From UBA2705 sp963977125 (GTDB lineage Bacteria > Pseudomonadota > Alphaproteobacteria > Micavibrionales > Micavibrionaceae): a DNA stretch of 64,000 bases. A model generated the notes under the pieces. It ran no database searches. It was not told where the DNA came from and saw nothing but the letters and a program-made list of their open reading frames with translations. Each line of letters starts with the position of its first letter. Position 1 is the first letter of the stretch. This document shows, one piece after another, positions 46,555 through 55,793 of the stretch. The translations under genes were made by a program, and so were the position numbers. Location: positions 124,001-188,000 of the forward strand of contig CAXBNJ010000001.1 of assembly GCA_963977125.1 (NCBI GenBank). The letters are read 5' to 3'.

Positions 46555-48825
46555 ATGATCAGTAAATTGAAACGTCTTATATCGATCAATAATTTTATCC
46601 TTATCGCGGTATTACTATCGGCGATCTATATTCAAAATACGGATTCACGCGCGCGCAGCCAAATTCAAAACCTCGTCTTTGATAGCCTAAACCGCGCTTA
46701 TCCCCGCGCGGCGAGTGACCAAGTGGTTATTGTCGATATAGATGAACGCTCGCTTGATCGCCCTGAGCTAGGCCAATGGCCGTGGCCGCGCCCCTTAGTG
46801 GCGGATTTAATATCAAAGTTAAATGATTATAAAGTCAACGTTATCGGCTTTGATATGGTCTTTGCAGAGGCGGATAATACATCACCTGAACAAATTGCAC
46901 GCTCATGGCGCAATAATGGCGAAGATGAAGCTATGCTGCAGCAAATTATGCGCCTTGAAAGTCATGATAAAATCATGGCAAAAACTATTCGCGCCGCTGA
47001 AAATATTGTCCTCGGTTTGAATTTTGAAGAACGCCGCGATACCGATAGTTTTGGCTTTACGCCCCGCCCCAAAGCAGCGTTAGATGTTACAGATGAATCG
47101 ATTATTCAATCCTATATTTATCCCTTTGATACGGTTGCGAATTACCCCATTTTATCACGCTTTGCTTATGGGGAAGGGCATTTTTACGCAATACCTGATG
47201 GCGATGGCATATACCGCCGCATTCCTATGGTGATGGGCATAAAAAAAGCCAATATTCGCCAAGGGGCAAGCGCCTTTGAACAGCATTTTTTCTATCCGTC
47301 TTTAACGGCTGAAATGCTGCGCTTTATCGCGCAAAGCAAAGCGTTAAGCTTGAGCGCCGATAACTTGTCTATTAAAGGAGCGGCGCAAGACTTTACTTTG
47401 CCGCTTGATAAGAAAGGACAGTTTTATGTGTGGTATGCCAAGCCGCGCGCGCAATCTTATATCTCGGCTTATGATGTGCTGAATAATAAGGTCGACCCCG
47501 AACGCCTTGAAGGTAAAATTGTTTTGATCGGCACCTCAGCCATTGGCCTAAAAGATATTCGCTCAACCCCCATGGGCACAAACCGCCCTGGCGTTGAAGT
47601 ACATTTAAATATTATTGATCAAGCCTTACAAGGCGCATATATACAGCGGCCTGATTCTATCATATATGGAGAAAAAATCGCCTTGTTAGTGGCGGGGCTT
47701 TTGATGTTTATTGCAGCCTCACGTTTGGGGTTAATGGGGCAAACGCTGATTATCTGTATAGGCATATCTGGCGCGCTGATGGCGACTATTTATGGTTATG
47801 TGCAATATGGCTTATTGATTGATGGCGCGTTTCCGGCCTTTATATTGTTTATCCTCTATGTGATTTCAGTGGCGATGGGCTATTTATCGTCCGAGCAAGA
47901 TCGCCGCAAAGTCCGTGATGCTTTTGGTCACTATATCTCACCCAGCTATATGAAGGAACTAACCCAGAATCCTGATAAATTGGCTCTGGGCGGCGAGGAA
48001 AAAATCATTACAACGCTGTTTTCTGATATTCGTGGCTTTACCTCTATTTGTGAAGACTTAACGCCCGATGAGATTATCTCCTTAATGAATGATTTTCTTA
48101 CGCCTTTATCTGATTCCATTATGGCGCGGCGCGGGACGATTGATAAATATATGGGCGATGCGATTATGGCGTTTTGGAATGCGCCCATTGATGATGAAAA
48201 CCATGCGCTTAATGCGTGTTATACAGCTTTGGAAATGCAGCGCCGCCTCAATGCGCTTAATGCCGAGCGCGAAAGCCAGAGTTCAGATGTTAAGCCCTTG
48301 CGCGCGGGAATCGGTATTAATACGGGGCTTGCCGCCGTGGGTAATATGGGTTCGCAACAACGCTTTGCCTATTCGGCTTTGGGCGATTCAGTGAATCTCG
48401 CCTCACGCCTTGAAATGCAAACCAAACAATATCAAGTTGATATCTTGCTTGGCGGTGATTGTTTGGCGCAAAATGGCGTTGATAAACTCGCCTTGCTTGA
48501 ATTGGATAGGCTACGCGTTATTGGTCGTGCAGAGCCTATTGTCGTCTATGCACTGCTCGGTGATGAAGCCTATGCCGCAAGCGCGGCTTATCAGAAGCAG
48601 CAAGAATGCCACGCAGCTTTATTACAGGCTTATCGCGCGCAAGATTGGGATAAAGCCAGCGATCAGATTATACACTGCCTAAGCGCGGTATCGGCAACGG
48701 GATCGCCTATTATGCATGAGGCGTATCGCCGTATTTATGATTTTTACACAAAGCGCATCGCCGAAATGCGCATGATACAGCACCCCAAAGATTGGGATGG
48801 CGTTTATACAGCGCAGGCTAAGTAA
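46555..48825 (+). CDS. CHASE2-domain class III adenylate/guanylate cyclase
   Basis: A 756-residue membrane protein. The N-terminal helix (about 10-28) precedes an extracytoplasmic CHASE2 sensor (about 35-365), three membrane helices (about 370-450) and a class III nucleotide cyclase domain (about 480-660). Metal-binding aspartates are D491 (TLFSDIRGFTS) and D535 (MGDAIMAFW), and SVNLASRLEMQ carries the later catalytic residues. A short C-terminal extension follows. It is the last gene in the secretion operon, so its signal may control export or adhesion. Product (cAMP or cGMP) is not certain from sequence. Confidence 0.92.
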   Translation: MISKLKRLISINNFILIAVLLSAIYIQNTDSRARSQIQNLVFDSLNRAYPRAASDQVVIVDIDERSLDRPELGQWPWPRPLVADLISKLNDYKVNVIGFDMVFAEADNTSPEQIARSWRNNGEDEAMLQQIMRLESHDKIMAKTIRAAENIVLGLNFEERRDTDSFGFTPRPKAALDVTDESIIQSYIYPFDTVANYPILSRFAYGEGHFYAIPDGDGIYRRIPMVMGIKKANIRQGASAFEQHFFYPSLTAEMLRFIAQSKALSLSADNLSIKGAAQDFTLPLDKKGQFYVWYAKPRAQSYISAYDVLNNKVDPERLEGKIVLIGTSAIGLKDIRSTPMGTNRPGVEVHLNIIDQALQGAYIQRPDSIIYGEKIALLVAGLLMFIAASRLGLMGQTLIICIGISGALMATIYGYVQYGLLIDGAFPAFILFILYVISVAMGYLSSEQDRRKVRDAFGHYISPSYMKELTQNPDKLALGGEEKIITTLFSDIRGFTSICEDLTPDEIISLMNDFLTPLSDSIMARRGTIDKYMGDAIMAFWNAPIDDENHALNACYTALEMQRRLNALNAERESQSSDVKPLRAGIGINTGLAAVGNMGSQQRFAYSALGDSVNLASRLEMQTKQYQVDILLGGDCLAQNGVDKLALLELDRLRVIGRAEPIVVYALLGDEAYAASAAYQKQQECHAALLQAYRAQDWDKASDQIIHCLSAVSATGSPIMHEAYRRIYDFYTKRIAEMRMIQHPKDWDGVYTAQAK

Positions 48826-48849
48826 TCTATATAATCCTCATGAGAGTTC

Positions 48850-51800
48850 TTAGATGACTTGATCGGTCACAATCGTTAAGTCTTGATCGACAAATAATTG
48901 ATAATTGCCAATATCATAACGATCATAGCCGCCATCTGGCGTTGGTGCTATGCCTGCGACAGGGGAGAGGTTTTCTAGCGCGTTGCCAAGGCCATTGGCG
49001 TCGTCTGTGTGATTACCACCAGATTCGATTGTTAACGTACTGCCAAGATCTAAAGCGGTGATTTTTAGCGCACCATTATCACTGCTTTTCAGCATGTCGA
49101 AAATTTGTTTAACGCTTAAGATAAGATCATTGCCGCCGCCAATATCTATGGCTTCAATGCGGGTTATTTCATTGCGGCCAATCGCGGACAGGTCAATGCT
49201 GCCTTGCGTGCCATCAAGGATTATACGGTCATTATTGCCGCCGCCGCCATTAATCTGATTAAACTGCGCTACGCCGCCTATTTGGGCATTATCAATGTAA
49301 AAATTGTCATCCCCCGCACCGCCTTTAAAGGTCAGTTCTGTATGGCTGTTTTGATGCATGGTGTCATTTTGCGCTGTGCCTGTTAGGATTTGCCCATCAG
49401 CATTGGCGGTGAGGGCCTCGCCGCTAAGGTAATCACTGATGGTCTGGCCAACGCGTCCGCCTTCAATAAGAAAGGCTTGTTCTTCTTGTGGGTCGGTAAT
49501 TACTAAATCATCAAAGCCATCACCATTAATATCACCATGGGTAAATTCCATTGTGTAGCCACTCGCAGGCGTTGCACTTAGGCTATAATCAATCATATAG
49601 GCTATTTCTGCGTGATCTTCGAGATATTGTAAATCGGCGTTAAGGCCGCTTAATGATGGGTCACCTAAGATAATGGAGATTTTAATATCGCTGCCATTGC
49701 GCATCATTACAGCGAAATCATCATAGCCGTCGGCGTTAAAATCTCCAGCTGAGGCCATGCTCTCAACGATATAGCCTGAGGCCGCGACATCTAAGTTAAA
49801 TTGTGTGAAGGCGCTTTCTGCTGTGGTTGTACTGGGGAGGTTATCTTGCCCCATAATAAGTTTTAAGGCGCTATCGCCATTACTGACAAGCACATCACTA
49901 AACCCGTCGCCATTAACGTCGCCAGCACCTGAAACGCTACGGCCAAATCCCGAAGCGCCTGCGCCGTTTATTTGTAGCGTTTCAGATAAGTCATCAAAGA
50001 ATAAAGGATTAGAACCGCCCGTGACAATAAACAGTGAATCGAGCGCGGAGTCCACTTGCCCGCCATTAAGCGTGCCTTGATACACACCAAAGGCAAAATC
50101 ATCATATCCATCGCCATTCATGTCGCCTAAAGAACTGACATCACCGCCAATATAATCCAAGGGGGATTGGCCATTATAATCAAGGAAACTGGCATTGCTT
50201 AAGTCGGTACCATTTAAGGCCAAACGTACGCCGCCATTTGTCGTGTTTGCCCCTGGTGAAGCGATGGCGAGATCAACAAAACCATCATTGTTCATATCCC
50301 CGACATTGGCTATAGAATGTCCGAAATATTGTTGAGCTGCGTCATTGGTAACGAAACCAGTATAGCCACCAAAACCTGGCGTGGCTGATGTGCCATCAAT
50401 ATTCACCGCATATATCATGCCGTCATCTTCGTCTAAGGATACGCCATTGGTGGCTTTTGGTGATCCGATAAGCAGTTCATTAATGCCATCACCATTAAAG
50501 TCGCCACTAATAATTGATGTGGCGTTTTCTCGAGTTGTATTGGCAAAGCTATCTGTAATGTCTTGATAGGTGGCCGCGCTAAGGTCGATTGTGCTGCCCA
50601 AGAGAATGGCGCTGCCAGCTAGTGTAACAAAATTACCTGCGCTGGAAACTTGACCGCGCACGAAACTTATATCGTCAAATCCTGTCGTATTATTATATAT
50701 ATTTGTGACGGCGGCGCCATATTGTGCGCCCGTGGGTAGTCCTGAAATGACATGCGTATTATTGGCGCTATCTGGTGCGTTTAAATTAATGCGCGTTGGC
50801 GGTAGATCGAGGTCATTTTGTGTATCTGCATCAGCATCAGCTGGAGTGATGGCATTGGGATCTGTTAGGCTAGGCTCTGTTACCGCTAATGTTGCCATAG
50901 GGGCGCTGCTCTGTATCGACGATGTCGGCTGCTGAGTGTCTAGTAAGCTTGTCGATTTGCCTGTCGTTGATTCTGTGCTGAGCGGTTCAATAGACAGGGC
51001 AGGCGCTGTTGCTGCTGGGGGCTGAGGCGTTAGAGTAATGGCCGGCTCGCCTTGTTCCTCGTTTGAGTGGGCTGACTGTGGCGGTGTTTCGCCCTCTGTA
51101 CTGTCGTCAATTCCACTTACTTCATCGGCTGTTCCACTTTGTAGCTGCGCTGTGTGCTGCAAAGTGTTAAAAAACCCACCGGCAACGCCTTGTACGCCGT
51201 GCATTTTTGCGGCTAGTTGGTCGGCCGTTAATGGGCCAATCGCGATGATCGGCTCACTCATGCCCGCGATATGCACCGTGTCAAACTGCTTTGATAAAAC
51301 ATATTCGCCAGTCTCGTTGCGTATAATAATGGCGCCTTCTACAATTGTGATTTCGCTATTGGGGCCTTGGCCATCAATTGTACCCGCAATCACAGTGCCG
51401 CGAATACCAATTGAGCCAATGGGGGTTTCAATATGGACATCATCAGGATCTTCACTGCCAATACTGCCGGAGCTATAGACAAAAGCGCCTTGCAGAACGG
51501 AAAAATTTGAAAGTCCCTCTAGGCTTGTCGCATCAAAAATAAATTCATCAATGGTCATGCGTGCATTATTTGAGATAGCGAAGCTGGATTCGTCAATAAA
51601 CAAAATATTAACAGCGCCGCTCCCCATTGTTTCAACAATATCACCTTGGAATATTAATGTGCCATTTTGCGCGGATAATTGCTGACCATTTACGCGCGTA
51701 ATCAGCGTTTCACCGCTCGATTCTGTGATAAGGCCAATAGGGTGGTTGTCGGTGGCGTCTGAAATTATTTGGTCGTCTTGCGCATAACGCAGAGATTTGT

Positions 51801-52125
51801 TTTGTAGGAAAGAATCGACAAGAGAGGGAGGCAGAACATGGCCCGTGCAGGATGTTAAATTAGGGGGCGTATTTTGATTAAAGTAATCTTCGAGCTGAAT
51901 GTTTTGACCATCGCTCATGCCAAGGATAAGGGCGCTGCCTTGCTGCGTAAAGCTGGCCTCTGTGAGCGATTCGGCGCTGGGAATGGTAATGTTTTCTTGA
52001 CCGCCGACATGCAAAATTATCGTATTTTGCGGTAGAATGTCTGAGAAGTCTATGCTGCTTGGTTGTGTGGCGTTGCCTAAGAGTCCTATGCTATTGGCAC
52101 CCTCTATTGTTGTTTTACTCATCAC
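48850..52125 (-). CDS. large FecR/FG-GAP protein, probable type I secretion substrate
   Basis: A 1091-residue protein without an N-terminal signal peptide. A FecR-like domain (about 130-290, with RVNGQQLSAQNGTLIFQGD and HIETPIGSIGIRGTV) is followed by a Ser/Thr/Pro-rich linker (about 320-440). Six FG-GAP/integrin-like repeats with calcium loops follow at about 540-920 (for example DFNGDGINELLIG, DVNGDGFSDVLVS, DINGDGFDDLVIT). A GGAGDDNFYI segment resembles an RTX repeat. The C-terminus has the hydrophobic end typical of type I substrates. It faces the secretion operon, with 24 bases between stops. The start may be GTG 52125 or ATG 52122. Confidence 0.85.
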   Translation of the reverse strand: MMSKTTIEGANSIGLLGNATQPSSIDFSDILPQNTIILHVGGQENITIPSAESLTEASFTQQGSALILGMSDGQNIQLEDYFNQNTPPNLTSCTGHVLPPSLVDSFLQNKSLRYAQDDQIISDATDNHPIGLITESSGETLITRVNGQQLSAQNGTLIFQGDIVETMGSGAVNILFIDESSFAISNNARMTIDEFIFDATSLEGLSNFSVLQGAFVYSSGSIGSEDPDDVHIETPIGSIGIRGTVIAGTIDGQGPNSEITIVEGAIIIRNETGEYVLSKQFDTVHIAGMSEPIIAIGPLTADQLAAKMHGVQGVAGGFFNTLQHTAQLQSGTADEVSGIDDSTEGETPPQSAHSNEEQGEPAITLTPQPPAATAPALSIEPLSTESTTGKSTSLLDTQQPTSSIQSSAPMATLAVTEPSLTDPNAITPADADADTQNDLDLPPTRINLNAPDSANNTHVISGLPTGAQYGAAVTNIYNNTTGFDDISFVRGQVSSAGNFVTLAGSAILLGSTIDLSAATYQDITDSFANTTRENATSIISGDFNGDGINELLIGSPKATNGVSLDEDDGMIYAVNIDGTSATPGFGGYTGFVTNDAAQQYFGHSIANVGDMNNDGFVDLAIASPGANTTNGGVRLALNGTDLSNASFLDYNGQSPLDYIGGDVSSLGDMNGDGYDDFAFGVYQGTLNGGQVDSALDSLFIVTGGSNPLFFDDLSETLQINGAGASGFGRSVSGAGDVNGDGFSDVLVSNGDSALKLIMGQDNLPSTTTAESAFTQFNLDVAASGYIVESMASAGDFNADGYDDFAVMMRNGSDIKISIILGDPSLSGLNADLQYLEDHAEIAYMIDYSLSATPASGYTMEFTHGDINGDGFDDLVITDPQEEQAFLIEGGRVGQTISDYLSGEALTANADGQILTGTAQNDTMHQNSHTELTFKGGAGDDNFYIDNAQIGGVAQFNQINGGGGNNDRIILDGTQGSIDLSAIGRNEITRIEAIDIGGGNDLILSVKQIFDMLKSSDNGALKITALDLGSTLTIESGGNHTDDANGLGNALENLSPVAGIAPTPDGGYDRYDIGNYQLFVDQDLTIVTDQVI

Positions 52126-52333
52126 AAACGCACTCCCATAAACGCATAACCCTTAAATCACCCTTATATAATTATGCCGTTGAAGCCTTTAGAAATAGTG
52201 AGTTTTGGATCGTGTTTATATCGAATACATATAAAATTTTATGGATTAAAATATTCGATCTTAACAATCTATTGAATTATTTTGCTATAATATGAACAGC
52301 GAGGACTATTCAGACGGATGCAGAAGGTTACCT

Positions 52334-52729
52334 ATGTCACCACTAGAAATACTTGTATTATATTTATGCTTCCGCTTGAAACAGCTATGCTGCGATTACG
52401 TGTTTAATAACGCATGGATGGCGAATAATCGCGGTAAGGCGGGTATGGCAGGCTATCTGCCTTTACTGTCTCATGTAAGCATACATGGGGCAGGGACGCT
52501 GATTATCTGCATGGTCTTTGCCCCTGTCTTATGGTGGTTGGCGCTTGTTGATATGGTGATTCATGGTTTGATTGATCGGATCAAAGCGGTTCTAACGAAT
52601 AAAATGGGCTGGACGAGCCAGAATAAAGCCTTTTGGATCACTTTAGGGATAGATCAAGAGGCGCATAATTTAACGCATCTTGGGTATATTGTTTTGATTA
52701 TTATCACTTTGGGTGGCGTGGTTTTGTGA
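52334..52729 (+). CDS. DUF3307-family membrane protein
   Basis: A membrane protein of 131 residues (145 with the upstream in-frame ATG at 52292) with about three hydrophobic segments. It fits DUF3307: an early LCCDYVFNNAWMANNR segment, HVSIHGAGTL, and the diagnostic FWITLGIDQEAHNLTHL near the end. Function unknown for the family. I prefer 52334, which has AGAAGG seven bases upstream. It lies between the large adhesin-like gene, which is divergent, and rpmJ. Confidence 0.75.
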   Translation: MSPLEILVLYLCFRLKQLCCDYVFNNAWMANNRGKAGMAGYLPLLSHVSIHGAGTLIICMVFAPVLWWLALVDMVIHGLIDRIKAVLTNKMGWTSQNKAFWITLGIDQEAHNLTHLGYIVLIIITLGGVVL

Positions 52730-52758
52730 AGAATATAACAAAAATATGAAGTTTTAAT

Positions 52759-52787
52759 TTGACAAGCATAGCGCGCTTATGTAGTTT
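52759..52787 (+). promoter_or_regulatory. candidate rpmJ promoter
   Basis: TTGACA (52759-52764) is a perfect -35; 17 bases later TAGTTT (52782-52787) is a partial -10. Predicted start site is near 52794, 35 bases before the rpmJ ATG. Confidence 0.5.
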
Positions 52788-52828
52788 TCGGCTTCGGAAT
52801 TCAATTTTTACAAGTAAGGTTTAGAGCG

Positions 52829-52954
52829 ATGAAAGTTTCAAACTCTCTTAAGACATTAAAATCACGCGATCGTAACTGTCGTGTTATTCGCCGTCGTGGA
52901 CGCGTATATGTGATTAACAAAGTAAACCCGCGTTTTAAAGCACGCCAAGGTTAA
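52829..52954 (+). CDS. rpmJ: 50S ribosomal protein L36
   Basis: A 41-residue reading frame starting MKVSNSLKTLKSRDRNCRV and ending in NPRFKARQG is ribosomal protein L36 of the type without zinc cysteines (only one Cys remains), the form usual in alphaproteobacteria. It binds 23S rRNA in the large subunit. The gene is monocistronic, with a promoter candidate 70 bases upstream and a strong terminator 40 bases downstream. Confidence 0.95.
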   Translation: MKVSNSLKTLKSRDRNCRVIRRRGRVYVINKVNPRFKARQG

Positions 52955-52994
52955 TTTTAAGTCACCCGCTATTCATAGTGGTTTACATAGCATA

Positions 52995-53026
52995 AACTCG
53001 CTTTTTATTTAAAGCGAGTTTTTTGT
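52995..53026 (+). terminator. Rho-independent terminator of rpmJ
   Basis: AACTCGCTTT (52995-53004) pairs with AAAGCGAGTT (53011-53020) around a six-base loop, followed by TTTTTTG. It isolates rpmJ from mreB. Confidence 0.9.
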
Positions 53027-53141
53027 GTTTATATGTATTCAAAATCAGAAAAAAATACTGTTTTATATGCGCTGCTCTGCTATTGCTAGATTAAGCATGC
53101 AATAAGCAAGGCTGTTTCTTATATCTTAAAGGTTTTAAATA

Positions 53142-54182
53142 ATGTTCTCCAAGTTGTTTGGTTTTTTATCTGCCGATATGGCAATTGATCTTGGTACAGC
53201 GAATACGCTTGTTTATGTGCGCGATAAGGGCATTGTTTTAAACGAGCCATCTGTTGTCGCTATCCGCCAAACGGCTTCAGGCCGCGAAGTCTTGGCTGTA
53301 GGTAATGAAGCAAAATTAATGCTTGGTCGCACGCCGGGTAATATTGTGGCCACGCGCCCCTTGCGTGATGGTGTTATTGCCGATTTTGATATCACGGAAG
53401 AAATGATCAAATACTTTATTCGTAAAGTGCATAATCGCCGTTCCTTTGTTAATCCATTTATGATTATTTGTGTGCCCTCTGGTTCAACTGCCGTTGAAGA
53501 ACGTGCCATTGTTGAAGCGGCGCTAAGCGCGGGCGCAAGTAAAGCTGAGCTTATTGAAGAGCCTATGGCTGCAGCTATCGGTGCAGGCTTGCCTGTGACG
53601 GAGCCATCAGGCTCTATGGTCATTGATATAGGCGGCGGTACAACTGAAGTTGCTGTGATCTCTATGGGCGGCATTGTTTATGCACGCTCTGTGCGTGTCG
53701 GCGGCGATAAAATGGATGAAGCGATTATCGCTTATATTCGCCGCGTTCATAACTTGCTAATCGGTGAGAGCACCGCAGAGCGCATCAAAAAAGAAATCGG
53801 CTCTGCTTGCCCTCCGGCTGATGGCGAAGGTCGTCAAATGGAAATCAAAGGCCGCGATTTAATGCTTGGCGTTCCAAAAGAGATCCGCATTACTGAGCGT
53901 CAGGTCGCTGAGAGCTTAGCAGAACCTGTTGGCCAGATTATCGAAGCTGTAAAAGTCGCACTTGAACATACGCCGCCTGAACTGGCGGCAGATATCGTTG
54001 ATAAAGGTATTGTTCTTACAGGCGGCGGGGCTTTGTTGACTAATCTTGACCTTGTGTTACGCCACGCAACAGGCTTGGCCGTTGCGATTGCTGATAATCC
54101 GCTATGTTGCGTAGCGTTAGGTACAGGCCACGTATTGGAAGAGCAGCATCTGTTTAGAAACGTCATTAAGCGTCATTATTGA
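53142..54182 (+). CDS. mreB: rod shape-determining protein MreB
   Basis: A 346-residue bacterial actin that guides lateral wall synthesis. The phosphate-1 loop AIDLGTANTLVYV (about 14-26), phosphate-2 VIDIGGGTTEVAVI and the adenosine loop VLTGGGALL are clear. It begins with an amphipathic helix (MFSKLFGFL) for membrane binding. Length is normal. It opens the mreBCD-mrdA-rodA operon; the 141-bp gap to mreC could hold a second promoter. Confidence 0.97.
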   Translation: MFSKLFGFLSADMAIDLGTANTLVYVRDKGIVLNEPSVVAIRQTASGREVLAVGNEAKLMLGRTPGNIVATRPLRDGVIADFDITEEMIKYFIRKVHNRRSFVNPFMIICVPSGSTAVEERAIVEAALSAGASKAELIEEPMAAAIGAGLPVTEPSGSMVIDIGGGTTEVAVISMGGIVYARSVRVGGDKMDEAIIAYIRRVHNLLIGESTAERIKKEIGSACPPADGEGRQMEIKGRDLMLGVPKEIRITERQVAESLAEPVGQIIEAVKVALEHTPPELAADIVDKGIVLTGGGALLTNLDLVLRHATGLAVAIADNPLCCVALGTGHVLEEQHLFRNVIKRHY

Positions 54183-54323
54183 TATTGCTTATTAACCTAA
54201 GCTTCATAATTTTAAGTCTAAGATATTGTTATAGGCAATTTTTATTCGGAAAACCTTCATTTTTAGGTTTGCGCGTGATTCGTTTGCCTCTATACTAGAG
54301 AGAACAAGGCTTAGGATAGATAA

Positions 54324-55202
54324 TTGGCGTTACACTCCAGACAAAGAAATATTAGAGGCTATGGGTTTTTTATAGCGCGGGCGAAAGTTGCGCGCTATAT
54401 GCCGTCGACCTTAATTGCCTCGTCTCTCATTTTATTTGTTTTGACCAGCTGGAATATTGAAAATTTAAATTCGCTACGTGGCGGTCTATCGAATGTTTTC
54501 ATGCCCGCGCTTAATGTTGTTACAGCCCCCATCCAAACAGCAGCCAATAAAATATCTGAGATAAGTGGCCTTGCGCATCTCGATGCAGAGAATACCGCGC
54601 TGAAATTAGAAAACCAACGTCTTACGGCGTGGTACCAAGTAGCTTTGCAGTTAAAATCTGACAATGAAAGCCTACGCCGCCTTATGAGCGCGGAATTACC
54701 AGAGCGTTATGATTTTATTACAGCCAGAACAATTACCGATAATAAACGCGCTTATGTGCGCAGCATGCTGATTTCAGCAGGCAGTGAAGCGGGCGTTGAA
54801 AACGGGCAAGCGGTTATTGGCCGCAACGGCGTTATTGGCCGCGTCATTGAAACAGCCAATCATGCTTCACGTGTTTTACTGCTTAATGATATTAATGCGC
54901 GTTTACCCGTGATTGTTGGGGCACAACAAACCCCCTCTATTGTGGCGGGCGATAATGGCGGCGTGTTGAGGTTAATACACACACCGCGTGAGCTTGATAT
55001 TAAAGAAGGGGATGTGGTTTTATCATCCGGGCATGGTGGTTTAATTCCTGCGGGATTACCTGTTGGTCATATCCAAATAAATGCCCAAGGAAAGCCTTAT
55101 ATTGACGTGTCTTACGGGTTTGAGAATATCGAATATGTCCGTGTCGTAAATAAATATACAGACCCAGCTTTAAAAGCATCACTGGACAAGCTTAATCAAT
55201 AG
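54324..55202 (+). CDS. mreC: rod shape-determining protein MreC
   Basis: A 292-residue bitopic protein: one membrane helix (about 27-45), a periplasmic coiled coil (DAENTALKLENQRLTAWYQ) and the two beta-barrel domains typical of MreC, with GVENGQAVIGRNGVIGRV and LLLNDINARLPV. It scaffolds the lateral wall machinery with MreD, PBP2 and RodA. The start is a TTG (54324) preceded by a purine-rich stretch; an ATG at 54360 would also leave the helix intact. Confidence 0.9.
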   Translation: MALHSRQRNIRGYGFFIARAKVARYMPSTLIASSLILFVLTSWNIENLNSLRGGLSNVFMPALNVVTAPIQTAANKISEISGLAHLDAENTALKLENQRLTAWYQVALQLKSDNESLRRLMSAELPERYDFITARTITDNKRAYVRSMLISAGSEAGVENGQAVIGRNGVIGRVIETANHASRVLLLNDINARLPVIVGAQQTPSIVAGDNGGVLRLIHTPRELDIKEGDVVLSSGHGGLIPAGLPVGHIQINAQGKPYIDVSYGFENIEYVRVVNKYTDPALKASLDKLNQ

Positions 55203-55241
55203 CTTGAGCCGCAGGCATCCGCGTGGTAATTCTCTTCTATT

Positions 55242-55793
55242 ATGAATCTTTCTATTAAACAGATATTAACTGCACTGCGATTTGCTGCGCCTTACGCATT
55301 GTTGGTTTTGATGTTCGCTCTAGATAATATTTATCTACCTTGGGCGGTGCATAGTGATATCCGGCCGAGTTTTACGATTATGGCGATATATTATTGGATG
55401 ATTTATAGACCGGCTTTACTACCGCCCTTGCTGATCTTTATTTTATCGCTTGCCATGGATGTGACAAATGGCACGGCGTTAGGACTGCATTGTTTGGTTC
55501 TGCTGCCCGCTGGTTTGTTTGTACGCGCTCAGCGGCGCTTTTTATACGAGCAGCCATTTTTTGTCGTCTGGCTTGGCTTTTTGGCGATGGCGACGGCTGT
55601 AAACATCGCGATTTGGGTGTTGGTGCGTATATCCTCTTATGGCTTTAATTTGTTGTTTGATCATGCGGTGGTTATGGCGATGCTCTATGATATAGCGGCG
55701 GCGATATTCATTTTCCCTGTCGTGGCTTTTATTCTGTATTTTGTTCACAAAATGTTACCGCAAAAACTCTCGCGCGCCGGGGATAGACGATGA
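55242..55793 (+). CDS. mreD: rod shape-determining protein MreD
   Basis: A 183-residue hydrophobic protein with five membrane segments. Sequence is weakly conserved; the YLPWAVHSDIRPSFTIMAIYYW stretch, split here by chance residues, and the position between mreC and mrdA make the call. It binds MreC and regulates PBP2 activity. The stop overlaps the mrdA start (ATGA). Confidence 0.9.
   Translation: MNLSIKQILTALRFAAPYALLVLMFALDNIYLPWAVHSDIRPSFTIMAIYYWMIYRPALLPPLLIFILSLAMDVTNGTALGLHCLVLLPAGLFVRAQRRFLYEQPFFVVWLGFLAMATAVNIAIWVLVRISSYGFNLLFDHAVVMAMLYDIAAAIFIFPVVAFILYFVHKMLPQKLSRAGDRR

Noticed and set aside
48826..48849. Terminator between the cyclase and the adhesin-like gene
   Set aside because: Only 24 bases with a short CTCATGAGAG palindrome and no T tract.
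51038..51478. 146-residue plus-strand frame opposite the FecR/FG-GAP gene
   Set aside because: Cys/Ser/Pro-rich shadow of the minus-strand coding sequence, without a ribosome-binding site.
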